Assembly: GCA_035690885.1 (NCBI GenBank)
Contig: DASSKC010000114.1
Location: 1 to 64,000, forward strand
DNA from: Oleiagrimonas sp035690885
GTDB lineage: Bacteria; Pseudomonadota; Gammaproteobacteria; Xanthomonadales; Rhodanobacteraceae
Reading direction: 5' to 3'
DNA length: 64,000 nt
In this document: positions 54,494 through 63,415 of the stretch, in pieces
Layout: every line of letters begins with the position of its first letter
How positions within the stretch are numbered: position 1 is the first letter of the stretch
Translations under genes and position numbers: made by a program
Notes under the pieces: generated by a model
Databases searched by the model: none
What the model was told of the DNA's origin: nothing
Seen by the model: the letters and a program-made list of their open reading frames with translations, nothing else

Positions 54494-55060
54494 TCAGCCT
54501 TGCGTGATCACGCCGCAGGCGATGCGTGGACCGGCCGCGCCGGAGGGCTGGCTGGTGTAGTCGTCCGGCTGGGCATGCACGATCACGGCACGACCGAGAA
54601 TGTCGGTGTCACTGCCGGTGCCCAGTTGGACATTGGGGACCACGACATCGACCGTGGCCACGCCGCTGGCGTCGGCATGCTGGTTGGGGATGTCACCGGC
54701 ATGGTGCGGTTTGGTCCCCGGGTGGCCGTGTGGCACGTCTGCCGGATTGAAATGTCCGCCGGCGCTGCTGGCATCCGGTGCCTGGCAGTTGCCGTTTGCG
54801 TGCAGGTGGAAACCGTGGGTGCTGTCCGGCTTGAGGCCGTTGACCTGGCCGGTGATGTGCACGCCGTCGTCCACGGCGACGAACGCCAGCTGACCGGAGA
54901 CATGACTGTTGCTGGTCGCTTTCAGTGTGGCGTGGGCGCTGGTCGAGGCATGCGCGGCATCAGCGTTGGCCTGGGTGGCCGGAGCTTTCCCGGTATCGGC
55001 GCTGCAACCGGCGAGCAGGACGAGCGAAGCGATGGCAAGGAACGAAGCAATGCGAGGCAT
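54494..55060 (-). CDS. sodC: Cu/Zn superoxide dismutase, lipoprotein
   Basis: Periplasmic enzyme that removes superoxide. 188 residues: a lipoprotein signal MPRIASFLAIASLVLLAGC with the Cys at 19, then the SodC fold. Copper/zinc ligands are in HGFHLHANGNCQAP, GGHFNP, KPHHAGDIPN and RAVIVHAQPDDY. The disulfide partner is near the end (GPRIACGVITQG). All expected metal ligands appear present. An Ala/Thr-rich linker follows the lipid anchor. Confidence 0.95.
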   Translation of the reverse strand: MPRIASFLAIASLVLLAGCSADTGKAPATQANADAAHASTSAHATLKATSNSHVSGQLAFVAVDDGVHITGQVNGLKPDSTHGFHLHANGNCQAPDASSAGGHFNPADVPHGHPGTKPHHAGDIPNQHADASGVATVDVVVPNVQLGTGSDTDILGRAVIVHAQPDDYTSQPSGAAGPRIACGVITQG

Positions 55061-55178
55061 GGGATGCGTTACCTGATCGAATGGACGTTCAGCTTAGCCC
55101 ATGCAGGCCGATCGGCGGATGAATCGGAGCCTCAGCAGGAGGTTGTCCAAACGTTGTGTGTGAGCGGGTTCGTGTGCC

Positions 55179-55219
55179 AAAAAAATGCCTGCCCGCGAGG
55201 TGGGACACGGGCAGGCATT
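55179..55219 (-). terminator. Intrinsic terminator after the DUF2628 gene
   Basis: AATGCCTGCCCG and CGGGCAGGCATT (55219-55208 and 55195-55184) form a perfect 12-bp stem with a 12-nt loop, followed on the minus strand by a T-run. It starts 24 nt after the stop of the DUF2628 gene. Confidence 0.93.
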
Positions 55220-55243
55220 GTGCGTGAACGCTGGGCCGAACGA

Positions 55244-55639
55244 TCAGAACTGTCGCGTTGTCGTCGGTGTCGGCGGCGGGCCCGGGTTGCCATTGGCGTG
55301 TGCCGCAACCGCGCTTTCACCATTGGCCGCCTCGACAACGCCGCCGGCCACGTATCCGCGCGAGCTCAAGTTGGACTCGCGCCAGCCGTTGCCATAGATA
55401 CCGAAGAAGACGCCGATGACGATCCCCACCAGATTGCCGAGCAGGTCCACCGCGTGCGAATGCAATTGCGCGCTGATGATGCCCCAGATGATGGCGATGA
55501 CGAGAAGGCCAATGCCGATGGCCCAGAGTTTCTTGAACAGCGCCCAGAATGCGCCGAACAGGAATGCCGGCCAGGACCAGCCCTGTTTGACCGCTTCCAC
55601 GCGGCCAGCCGGGTGTGTGTAGATCTTGAAAGACTTCAT
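55244..55639 (-). CDS. DUF2628 small membrane protein
   Basis: 131 residues. The N-terminal part (KIYTHPAGRVEAVKQGWSWP, AFLFGAFWALFKKLW) is the DUF2628 pattern: a soluble lead followed by a Phe/Trp-rich amphipathic helix and two membrane segments (AIGIGLLVIAIIWGIIS, LLGNLVGIVIGVFFGIYG). A polar C-terminal tail of about 40 residues ends GPPPTPTTTRQF. Family function unknown. Confidence 0.85.
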   Translation of the reverse strand: MKSFKIYTHPAGRVEAVKQGWSWPAFLFGAFWALFKKLWAIGIGLLVIAIIWGIISAQLHSHAVDLLGNLVGIVIGVFFGIYGNGWRESNLSSRGYVAGGVVEAANGESAVAAHANGNPGPPPTPTTTRQF

Positions 55640-55782
55640 CTACTGCTTCCTTGTAGTTGCTAAAACGATGGCTGTGACGCCCCGCGCAGCCTGTTGGCGG
55701 CCGCACGGGTCGCCAATCATGGCAAAACACGAGCGGGTGATCAAAGCATTCGCGTGTATGCGGTGACGCGACGCGAGGCGAA

Positions 55783-58700
55783 CTACGCGGGGGCCAGCAG
55801 CGCTTCCAGGTCGGCCTGATCAAATTGCAGGCGTTCGCGACTGCCGCCACCGGCCAGGACCGCTTCGGCCAACGCGGCCTTGCGGACCTTCATCGCTTCG
55901 ATGCGCTCTTCCACCGTGTTGGCGGTGATCAGGCGGTAGACCAGCACCGGCTTGTCCTGGCCGATGCGATGCGCGCGATCGGACGCCTGCGCCTCGGCGG
56001 CGGGATTCCACCACGGGTCGTAATGGACCACGGCGTCGGCGGCGGTGAGGTTCAAGCCGACACCGCCGGCGCGCAGCGACAGCAGGAACAACGGTACCTC
56101 GCCATCCTGGAAGCGGCGTACCGGTTCGGCGCGGTCATGAGTGTCGCCGGTGAGCATGACGTAGTCGAGCTGGCGACGGTCCAGCTCGCTGGCGATCAGC
56201 TTGAGCATTTCGGTGAACTGCGAGAACACCAGCACGCGGCGCCCTTCGGCCAGCAGCGCCGGCAGCATGTCCATCAGCAATTCGAACTTGGCCGATTCGC
56301 GCACGTCGCCGGCGTTGTCGAGCTTGAGCAGACGCGGATCACAGCAGATCTGACGCAGTTTCAGCAAGGCGTCGAGCACGATGATGCCGGCGTGCTCGAT
56401 GCCGCGCTCGGCGATCACTTCATGCAACTGCTCGGTCAGGTCCTCGCGCAGCGAATCGTACAGGTGGCGTTGCGGGCCACTCATGACGACGCGACGCGCG
56501 ACCTCGGTCTTGGGCGGCAGCTCGGTCGCTACCTGGGCCTTGGTGCGGCGCAGGATGAATGGCGCCAGACGTCGGTTGAGCTGTTCCTGGCGCGCCTCGT
56601 CGTGGTGCTTCTCGATCGGGATGCGGTAGGTATGGCGGAAGCGGGTCTGGTCGCCGAGCAGGCCGGGCACGGCCAGGTCCACCTGCGACCACAGCTCGCC
56701 GAGATGGTTTTCCAGCGGCGTACCGGTCAGACACAGGTGGCGTGGTGCCTTCAATGCCAGTGTGGCGCGGCGTGCGCGTGTGCGTGGGTTCTTCACCTGT
56801 TGTGCTTCGTCCAGCACGACCAGGGCGAAGTGATGCTTCTTGAGCGCATCGATGTCGCGTGGCAACAGCGCGTAGCTGGTCAGCACGATGGCATGTTTGT
56901 CGATGGCGTCAAAGTGCTCGGCACGCTGCGGGCCGCTCAAGGCCAGCAGCGGCAACGATGGCGCAAAACGCGCTGATTCGCTCTGCCAATTGGGGATCAG
57001 GCTGGTCGGTGCCACCACCAGGGCTGGTGCATCCAACTGCCCCGCGTCCTTGAGCGCCAGCAGATGCGCGAGCACCTGCAAGGTCTTGCCCAAGCCCATG
57101 TCGTCGGCCAGCACGCCGCCGATGCCGGCGTCGGCCAAGGCGTTCAACCAGCGCAAACCTTCGCGCTGATACGGGCGCAGGGTGGCCTTGAGCGCGCCGG
57201 GGACGCCGGCTTCGGCATGCGTGGCGGCGTGTTGCAGACGGCTGGTGAAATCGCGCAATGCCGCGGGCGCCTTGAGTTGGTCGGCGTCGGGCAGCGATTG
57301 CGCCAGCTCATCCAGACGCCCGGCCTGGACACGTGGCAACTTGACGTGTTCGGTCGGGTGCGCGAGGTATTCGGCGACCGGCTCCAGCAGCGGGCGCAAC
57401 TCGGCCAACGCGATCGGCAGGCGTCGACGCGCATCCAGTGGTGCGTACCAGGACGCGTCGTCGGGCTCGTGTTCGCCCGCCTCCAGGCACAGTTCGCCGG
57501 CGTGCAGCGCGTGCGTGATGGCCGGCAACAAGTTGAAGTGTTCGTGGTCCAGTTCGACGCCGATTTCCAGCTCGAAACGGTGGTGCCCGCGCGTCTCGCG
57601 CGCCTGTGCGTACCACTGGCCAGGGCCCTCGACGACCTCGAACGGAAAGCTGGCGTCGTAGTCGTGGGCAAAACCGGCTTCTTGCAATCGCTCGCGCAAC
57701 CCCATCCAGCGCGTTGCCGTATTGACCTCCAGCGCGCCACGATGACCGGTGCCGGGAAACAGCCAGGCATCGTCGGGCAGCGCCTTGGCCAGCTCCCAGG
57801 GCAGACCCTCGGTATCGACCGCGGGTTTGAGGCCCAGCGATTCCAATTGCTCGATGGCCGCCAGCTCTTCGCCACGATGGCGCTTGATCTCGACCAGCTG
57901 GCCGTTGCGGATGCGGCGGACTTCGGGCTCCTCGCTGCGTCCGGACAGCACGGTGCCGGCGTAGTCGAAACCCAGACACGCATAGGCCAGCGGCGCACTG
58001 CCCGCGGGCAGAAGCGGGTGTCGGGTCAGCGCGTGCAAGCCAAGCAGCGGTTGCGGGGAGCGGTCAATCGTTTTGCGCGCCTCGAACACCCGCGGTGTCG
58101 GCACCTTTCCGTTCAGCGGCGAAGCGGCCAGGGCCGCGGCCAGCGCGGCGCTGTGCTCCGGCGCCAACGCGGGTGCATCGAGCAACTTGAGGGTGTCGTG
58201 GTCGCCGTCCAGCGGTCCCAGTTCGGCGTGTTCGGCATCCAGGTACCAGAGGTGGCCCAGGCGCAGCAGCTGCAGGTGCCGCGGCAGGCGCGGTGTCAGC
58301 CGCTGGGTGCCGTCGGCGTCGCTGAGCCAGCGCCAGACCAGACGTCGCGATTTGCCGCGCGCCAGGTGCAGGCCGGCGATGCCACCGAGAAAGCACGGGG
58401 TGGTGTCGAGCATGTCGGTCAGCAGGGCGTCGCCGGACGGACCGGTCAGGCACGCGTAGTGGCGACCCTTGCGTGTGTCCGGTGGCTGACCGAGGACGCT
58501 GGCGGCGAGGCGTTGCTCGGCCGCCGTGAGGCGCGCATGCACCAAGTGCTCGGCATCCAGCGGCGCGGTATGCGCCGGTTTGCCGCGTGTTTTGGGCATC
58601 AGCAATACCGGCGCCGCTTCGAGCGTCGCCGCCTTGCCGCCGTCGGTGCGCACCAGTTCGAGGAAAAATCCAAGCGTGCTGCGCGCATCGTGCGAGCTTG

Positions 58701-58818
58701 CAGGCGCCGGTCCGTGGAGCAACGTCCGCCATGCCCCCGGCAGTTCCTTGTCGGAGTGATGCGGCTTGCTGCCGCGATGGGGTGGCTTGCTGCCCTTGCC
58801 GTGGGTTTGTCGCTGCAT
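55783..58818 (-). CDS. SNF2-family DEAD-box-like helicase
   Basis: Large ATPase of about 1011 residues. The C-terminal 450 form a full SNF2 core: LRPYQREGLRWLNALADAG, Walker A ADDMGLGKTLQVLAHL (about residue 571-585), Walker B LVVLDEAQQVKNPRTRARR, CLTGTPLENHLGELWSQVDL, and the C-terminal helicase half VLVFSQFTEMLKLIASELD, RFQDGEVPLFLLSLRAGGVGLNLTAAD and ASDRAHRIGQDKPVLVYRLI. About 560 N-terminal residues do not show any motif I know; the region 400-460 contains ELEIGVELDHEHFNLLP. Bacterial SNF2 proteins of this layout are probably ATP-driven DNA or RNA-polymerase remodellers. The ATG at 58818 (MQRQTHGKG, basic) was chosen over 58845. Confidence 0.9.
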   Translation of the reverse strand: MQRQTHGKGSKPPHRGSKPHHSDKELPGAWRTLLHGPAPASSHDARSTLGFFLELVRTDGGKAATLEAAPVLLMPKTRGKPAHTAPLDAEHLVHARLTAAEQRLAASVLGQPPDTRKGRHYACLTGPSGDALLTDMLDTTPCFLGGIAGLHLARGKSRRLVWRWLSDADGTQRLTPRLPRHLQLLRLGHLWYLDAEHAELGPLDGDHDTLKLLDAPALAPEHSAALAAALAASPLNGKVPTPRVFEARKTIDRSPQPLLGLHALTRHPLLPAGSAPLAYACLGFDYAGTVLSGRSEEPEVRRIRNGQLVEIKRHRGEELAAIEQLESLGLKPAVDTEGLPWELAKALPDDAWLFPGTGHRGALEVNTATRWMGLRERLQEAGFAHDYDASFPFEVVEGPGQWYAQARETRGHHRFELEIGVELDHEHFNLLPAITHALHAGELCLEAGEHEPDDASWYAPLDARRRLPIALAELRPLLEPVAEYLAHPTEHVKLPRVQAGRLDELAQSLPDADQLKAPAALRDFTSRLQHAATHAEAGVPGALKATLRPYQREGLRWLNALADAGIGGVLADDMGLGKTLQVLAHLLALKDAGQLDAPALVVAPTSLIPNWQSESARFAPSLPLLALSGPQRAEHFDAIDKHAIVLTSYALLPRDIDALKKHHFALVVLDEAQQVKNPRTRARRATLALKAPRHLCLTGTPLENHLGELWSQVDLAVPGLLGDQTRFRHTYRIPIEKHHDEARQEQLNRRLAPFILRRTKAQVATELPPKTEVARRVVMSGPQRHLYDSLREDLTEQLHEVIAERGIEHAGIIVLDALLKLRQICCDPRLLKLDNAGDVRESAKFELLMDMLPALLAEGRRVLVFSQFTEMLKLIASELDRRQLDYVMLTGDTHDRAEPVRRFQDGEVPLFLLSLRAGGVGLNLTAADAVVHYDPWWNPAAEAQASDRAHRIGQDKPVLVYRLITANTVEERIEAMKVRKAALAEAVLAGGGSRERLQFDQADLEALLAPA

Positions 58819-59011
58819 CCGATCCTGCTCGCCGACGACACACAAACAGCTAGCTTAGCAAGATACCCATGAATGCATGAAACGCGAGCGTCAGGCGACC
58901 GGCGTGACACGCGCACATCGGCAACCTGCAGTGAAGGATTCTCTGATTGACTCCCCGGTAGCGTGTCGTCCAGGGCAGCGGACGAGCCTCGGGCAAACGG
59001 TCGTGCCGCGG

Positions 59012-59482
59012 TCAATCCACCAGGTCCGGCATGGCCAATTGCTGTTCGCGGCAATAGTCGCGGTAGGCTGCGAGCTGGGTCGCTGCCGTGGCGCGAAACG
59101 TCACTGCGCGATCGGGACCGAGAAACTCGACCACTCCCATCACGACGACCAGCGCCAGCATCGGTTCATCGCCGACGACCTTCCACCAGTCGACATTGCC
59201 GGGCGGTTCGTAGACGTAATCTCCGGCTCCGATCAGCTCGCCGGTACACAGCTTGCGCGTGCCGCTGAGGTTGTACGCATGAATCTCGCCGGTGTGGCGG
59301 TGCAGTGGCATGACCACCCCCGGTTCCATGCGCAGCAGTTCGACAAAACCGCGGTCATCCTTGAGGAAGCGCAACGGGCTGGATGATTTGCCTGGCGTGC
59401 CGGAAGGTACCCAATGGCGGCTACCGGTCGTGTGCGCGCGCGCGGGCAGGTACTCGAGCAAACGGGGTGAACGATGGGACAT
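59012..59482 (-). CDS. Cupin-domain protein (2,4'-dihydroxyacetophenone dioxygenase-like)
   Basis: 156 residues with one cupin barrel. The metal-binding motif is PLHRHTGEIHAYNLSGTRKL and the second part has GDYVYEPPGNVDWWKV. This layout resembles the ChrR-type cupins and the dioxygenase-like cupins of unknown substrate. The next gene on the same strand, starting 22 bp upstream in transcript order, is an MBL-fold protein. Enzyme activity is not assured. Confidence 0.8.
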   Translation of the reverse strand: MSHRSPRLLEYLPARAHTTGSRHWVPSGTPGKSSSPLRFLKDDRGFVELLRMEPGVVMPLHRHTGEIHAYNLSGTRKLCTGELIGAGDYVYEPPGNVDWWKVVGDEPMLALVVVMGVVEFLGPDRAVTFRATAATQLAAYRDYCREQQLAMPDLVD

Positions 59483-59503
59483 GGGGTGGCCTCCGATGGT
59501 CTG

Positions 59504-60301
59504 TCAGTCGGTGATGGCGGCAAAGTAGCGTTGGAACGAAGCATCCACGGCAGCGCGACCGCCGCCGATGATGTTGCGGCCCCAGGTGTAGCCGTAGACA
59601 TCATCGAATGCGTAGTCGGCCAGCCGCGATTGCATGCGCCGGACCGGCGTGGGTGGCAGCGGGATGAGGTTCGGGTAGCTGTACATGAACGAGACATGGC
59701 GCCGGTCGGCGACCACTTGCGGGCAGTCGCCGGAAAACAGCGCGCCGCCCGGACGCGGGCCGTCTTTCCAGTGCAATACCGTGCTGCCGGGAAAGTGGCC
59801 GCCGCTGTTGATCAGCGTGACCGCGTCGGACAGCCGGTGACTGTCGCCCTGCCAGAACTCCACGTTGGATGCATGCGCCGGCACCCACTGCCGGTCCGCC
59901 TCGTGCAACAAGACGGGAATGCCGCCGAACGCCTCGCTCCATTCCTGCATGGCGGTGTAGAAGTGCGGGTGCGAAATGACGATCCGGTCCACTCCGCCGC
60001 GTGCCTGCAATGCCGCCACGGCCTCGTCGGTCACCAGGCTGAGGCATTCCCACAGGATGTTGCCGGCATCGGTGGGCAGGAACAGGGCACGTTGATTGAT
60101 GCCGAAAGCCGGCTCCAGGCCGAGGCCCAGCACCCCGGACTCGTCTTCAAGCCGCAGGGCATGCGAGATTTTCAGGGCGTCGTGATTGGTCCAGCGCTGG
60201 CCGTGTATGCCGACGTACTGGCGTTCGTCTTCGCAGACGGGGCAGCGGTCGGGGGATCCGGCGTACTGGGTGCCGCAGGTTTCGCAGATGGCGCGGGTCA
60301 T
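59504..60301 (-). CDS. MBL-fold hydrolase with N-terminal zinc ribbon and altered metal motif
   Basis: 265 residues. The N-terminus has a four-cysteine zinc ribbon: CETCGTQYAGSPDRCPVCED. The remainder is a metallo-beta-lactamase-like fold, with VISHPHFYTAMQEWSEAFG where a normal enzyme has HxHxDH; the Asp-His pair is replaced (FYTA). GGHFPGSTVLHW and LFSGDCPQVVA supply the later His and Asp positions. The family may bind one metal or none. It sits between a cupin gene and a VOC gene, all on the minus strand, and may act with them on a small metabolite. Confidence 0.8.
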   Translation of the reverse strand: MTRAICETCGTQYAGSPDRCPVCEDERQYVGIHGQRWTNHDALKISHALRLEDESGVLGLGLEPAFGINQRALFLPTDAGNILWECLSLVTDEAVAALQARGGVDRIVISHPHFYTAMQEWSEAFGGIPVLLHEADRQWVPAHASNVEFWQGDSHRLSDAVTLINSGGHFPGSTVLHWKDGPRPGGALFSGDCPQVVADRRHVSFMYSYPNLIPLPPTPVRRMQSRLADYAFDDVYGYTWGRNIIGGGRAAVDASFQRYFAAITD

Positions 60302-60362
60302 GGTGGTGATCTCTCAGGTCGGATGTGGGAAATGGGGCAAGGCCGGGTCGGGGGATGACTTG

Positions 60363-60719
60363 TCACGCACGCTGGCTGGGTCGTTCTCTGGCCAGTTCGA
60401 GCAGGTAGCGGGGGTGTCCGTCGGGATCCTTGATGCCGAACACCTTGCCGAAGGGCTTTTCGGTGACGGGGAGCGTTATTTCCGCCTTGGACGAGAGCTC
60501 GCTGAAGACCGCCTCGACATCCTCGATCAGCCAATACAGCTCGGGTTTGCCGGCCCCGTCCATGGGCGTGTCGCTGGCAATGGCGAAGGTGTCGAACTGG
60601 ACGAACGCGGGATGGTGACGCTCGATGGCGAGGCCGAGGGTGTCCACGTAGAAGCGCGTGCTCGCTTCGATGTCTTGCACGTAATGGACGACGAATCCGA
60701 ATCGGGGATGGGTGTTCAT
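60363..60719 (-). CDS. VOC (glyoxalase/bleomycin-resistance) family protein
   Basis: 118 residues, start at ATG 60719 (MNTHPRFGFVVHYVQDIEAS). Typical VOC half-modules: VHYVQDIEASTRFYVDTLGL and, at the end, FGKVFGIKDPDGHPRYLLEL. A first metal-binding His (VVHYV) and a final Glu (LLEL) are present. Substrate unknown. It diverges from the MocR regulator on its right, with 137 bp between them that hold a candidate operator, so it (and the cupin/MBL genes 3' of it) may be the regulated targets. Confidence 0.87.
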   Translation of the reverse strand: MNTHPRFGFVVHYVQDIEASTRFYVDTLGLAIERHHPAFVQFDTFAIASDTPMDGAGKPELYWLIEDVEAVFSELSSKAEITLPVTEKPFGKVFGIKDPDGHPRYLLELARERPSQRA

Positions 60720-60820
60720 GATCGGGGCTCCTGCAGTGACGAAGTGCCGCGCGCCGGCACCACGGTCTTGCGCATGGGCTGGTGGCCGCTGGTGCTGTTG
60801 CAGGTCCACGATAGGTATGT

Positions 60821-60850
60821 TTTGGTGCCTTGAATAATCCATTTTGGTGA
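60821..60850 (+). promoter_or_regulatory. Candidate MocR operator (22-bp-spaced direct repeat)
   Basis: TTTTGGTG occurs at 60821-60828 and again at 60843-60850, the starts exactly 22 bp apart, i.e. two helical turns. It lies right before the MocR start codon. MocR/PdxR dimers bind direct repeats spaced by helical turns, so this fits as the autoregulatory operator. Confidence 0.65.
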
Positions 60851-60856
60851 AATGTC

Positions 60857-62320
60857 ATGGAACCAGTTTTTCCGTTTCCATTGGATCTGGACTGCCCCCG
60901 GGGCATGCTCAGCCGCACCCTGCACGATCAGTTGCGGCGCGCGATCGTGGACGGGCGTCTGCCCGCGGACACGCCCATGCCGGCCACGCGCAGGGCGGCT
61001 GCCAGCCTGGGTGTGGCGCGCAACACGGTGATCGTCGTGTACGACTTGCTGATTGCCGAAGGTTTTTTGATCCCGCATGCCGGCGCCCGGCCGCGGGTGG
61101 CGGCATTGGCGCGGAACCGGGGGCGGTCGACAGTCACGACGCAGGGTTTGGGACGGGCACGATTCGCGCCGGTGTGGCGTACCCCGTTCCTGCGTCCGCC
61201 ACCGCCACGCGATCTGCCGGAACGCAGCTTTCGTCTCGGCGTTCCCGATGCGCGTCACTTTCCCCACGCGACCTGGCGCCGGTTGACCGCACGAGTGCTG
61301 CGCCGGGACGCGCGCGAGTCGTTCGCTTACGCTCCGTCCGAAGGCATTCCGGCATTGCGCGAGGCGATTGCCGCGCATGTGGCGTTTACCCGCGCGGTGG
61401 CCTGCCGTGCCGAGGACGTGATCGTCACCTCCGGCGCACAGCAGGCGATGGATCTGATCGCGCGCCTGCTCGTGACGCCGGGCGAAACCCGCGTGGCGAT
61501 GGAAGAGCCCGGCTATCCGCCGGTGCGTGCCGCCTTTGCCGCTGCCGGTGCGCGCCTGGTACCGGTGCCGGTGGATGCGGAAGGGTTGTGCGTGGATTGC
61601 TTGCCTGCGGACGTGAAGATCATCGGCGTGACGCCGTCGCACCAGTCACCCACCGGCGTGTTCATGTCCCTGCGCCGTCGCGCCGCGTTACTGGAGTTTG
61701 CACGCAGGCACGCAGCCGTGGTGGTGGAAGATGACTACGATGGCGAGTTCCGTTTCGGCAAACATCCGCTGGATGCCTTGCAGATGCTTGATCGTGACGC
61801 GCGGGTGTTCTACGTCGGCACGTTTTCCAAAAGCCTGTTCCCGTCGCTGCGCAAGGGCTTCGTGGTGGCGCCGGCATGGGCGCGGGACGGCTTGGCCATG
61901 GTCAAGCATTGCGCGGATTCGCACTGCGATTCGACGACCCAGTCGGTACTGGCCGAGTTCATCGGCGACGGCCACCTGGCCCGCCACGTCCGACACATGC
62001 ACAGGATATACGGGGCGCGACGCGGCGCCTTGCTCGACGGCTTGCGGGATCGGTTGGCGCCGTGGCTGGAGCCGATCCCGTCCGCAGCCGGCATGCACCT
62101 GGCGGCACGTTTGCGTGATCCCGCGCAGGCTTCCAGGTTGTTGCCGGTGATGCTGCGCGAGGCGGTCGGTGCCGAGTCCACGGCCGACTACGCCATGGTC
62201 GATAACGATAACGTCGAGCCAGCCGTGGTATTCGGTTACGGCGTGGCTGACGTGGACCTGATCACGGACACGCTAGCCCGCCTGCAGCAACGCCTGCAAT
62301 CAATGCAAGGTGTTGCTTGA
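60857..62320 (+). CDS. MocR/PdxR-family transcriptional regulator (GntR-aminotransferase fusion)
   Basis: 487 residues. The N-terminal winged helix is LHDQLRRAIVDGRLPADTPM, TRRAAASLGVARNTVIVVYD. A class I aminotransferase-like domain spans about 125-480, with SGAQQAMDLIARLL, EEPGYPP, EDDYDGEFRF and the PLP lysine K325 in GTFSKSLFPSLRKGF. MocR regulators use PLP and an amino compound as effector. It diverges from the VOC gene; the 22-bp-spaced TTTTGGTG repeat is just upstream. The specific regulon cannot be deduced, but neighbouring genes are likely. Confidence 0.92.
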   Translation: MEPVFPFPLDLDCPRGMLSRTLHDQLRRAIVDGRLPADTPMPATRRAAASLGVARNTVIVVYDLLIAEGFLIPHAGARPRVAALARNRGRSTVTTQGLGRARFAPVWRTPFLRPPPPRDLPERSFRLGVPDARHFPHATWRRLTARVLRRDARESFAYAPSEGIPALREAIAAHVAFTRAVACRAEDVIVTSGAQQAMDLIARLLVTPGETRVAMEEPGYPPVRAAFAAAGARLVPVPVDAEGLCVDCLPADVKIIGVTPSHQSPTGVFMSLRRRAALLEFARRHAAVVVEDDYDGEFRFGKHPLDALQMLDRDARVFYVGTFSKSLFPSLRKGFVVAPAWARDGLAMVKHCADSHCDSTTQSVLAEFIGDGHLARHVRHMHRIYGARRGALLDGLRDRLAPWLEPIPSAAGMHLAARLRDPAQASRLLPVMLREAVGAESTADYAMVDNDNVEPAVVFGYGVADVDLITDTLARLQQRLQSMQGVA

Positions 62321-62370
62321 TGGCGTGCGGCCGAAGACGCGCACCTGCTCCGTGAAGAGGTGCTTGGCCG

Positions 62371-63405
62371 TCATGTTCTGCGCGATGCGAACAGGTCGCC
62401 GGGGTATTCGGGCTTCTGCTCGCGCGCCAGCAACTGTTGGACGGCTTCGGTGGGCGTGACGTCGCCGTGCAGCACGGCGCGCACGCCATAGGCGATGGGC
62501 AGGTCGAGCTGGTGCTGCTCGGCGAGGCGCCCGACCTCGTCGGCGGTGACGATGCTTTCCACTACCTGACCGATTTCACGCAAGGCCTCGTCGATCGGCA
62601 CGCCGCGGCCCAGTGCCAGGCCCAGACGCCGGTTGCGCGACAAGTCGCCGGTACACGTCAACACCAGATCGCCTAGGCCGGACAGGCCCATCAGGGTTTC
62701 CGGGCGCGCACCCATGGCCACGCCCAATTGCAGCATTTCGTACATGCCGCGCGTGATCAGGCCGGCGCGGGCGTTGAGCCCCATCTGCATGCCGTCGGCG
62801 ACACCGGTGGCGACGGCCAGCACGTTTTTCATCGCACCGCCGAGTTCCGCACCGAGCATGTCGCTGCCGGTATAGGCGCGGAAATTGGGCGCATGCAACA
62901 GCATCGCCATTTGCTTGACGAATGCTTTGTCGTTGCCCTGCACCGTGATGCCCGTGGGCAGGCCGGCCACGACTTCGCGCGCAAACGAGGGTCCGGTGAC
63001 TACCGCCGCCGGACGCCCCGGCAGGCGTTCGGCTACCAGTTCGTGCAAAAAGCGGCCGGTACCTGGCTCGAACCCTTTGGTCGCCCAGGCGATGCCGGTG
63101 TCCGCACCGATGATCGATGCCAGCTCATCCAGCATCGATGCGAATGCGTGGCTGGGAACGACCATCAACACGATGTCGGCATCGCTGACGGCGCGCTCCA
63201 GATCCGCTTCGTAGCCCAGCTGCGGCGGCAGTTCCAGGTCCGGCAGGTAGCGTGCGTTGCGGTGCGTGGCAGCCATGCTGGCCAACGCCTTCGCATCGCG
63301 CCCCCACAACGTGGTCCGGGCACCGTTGCGCGCCAGCAAGGATGCCAGCGCGGTGCCCCAGGAGCCGGCTCCGAGTACGCTTACCCGCGCCGTATCGCCG
63401 TGCAT
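62371..63405 (-). CDS. gpsA: Glycerol-3-phosphate dehydrogenase [NAD(P)+]
   Basis: Makes sn-glycerol-3-phosphate for phospholipid synthesis. 344 residues from ATG 63405 (MHGDTARVSVLGAGSWGTAL, a Rossmann fold). Visible: MVVPSHAF, GIAWATKGFEPGTG, PSFAREVVAGLPTG, the catalytic-site block LGGAMKNVLAVATG and GLGDLVLTCTGDLSRNRRLG. It starts 10 bp after secB in the same direction, so secB-gpsA forms an operon, as in many proteobacteria. Confidence 0.96.
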   Translation of the reverse strand: MHGDTARVSVLGAGSWGTALASLLARNGARTTLWGRDAKALASMAATHRNARYLPDLELPPQLGYEADLERAVSDADIVLMVVPSHAFASMLDELASIIGADTGIAWATKGFEPGTGRFLHELVAERLPGRPAAVVTGPSFAREVVAGLPTGITVQGNDKAFVKQMAMLLHAPNFRAYTGSDMLGAELGGAMKNVLAVATGVADGMQMGLNARAGLITRGMYEMLQLGVAMGARPETLMGLSGLGDLVLTCTGDLSRNRRLGLALGRGVPIDEALREIGQVVESIVTADEVGRLAEQHQLDLPIAYGVRAVLHGDVTPTEAVQQLLAREQKPEYPGDLFASRRT

Positions 63406-63415
63406 GCCCAAGGTT

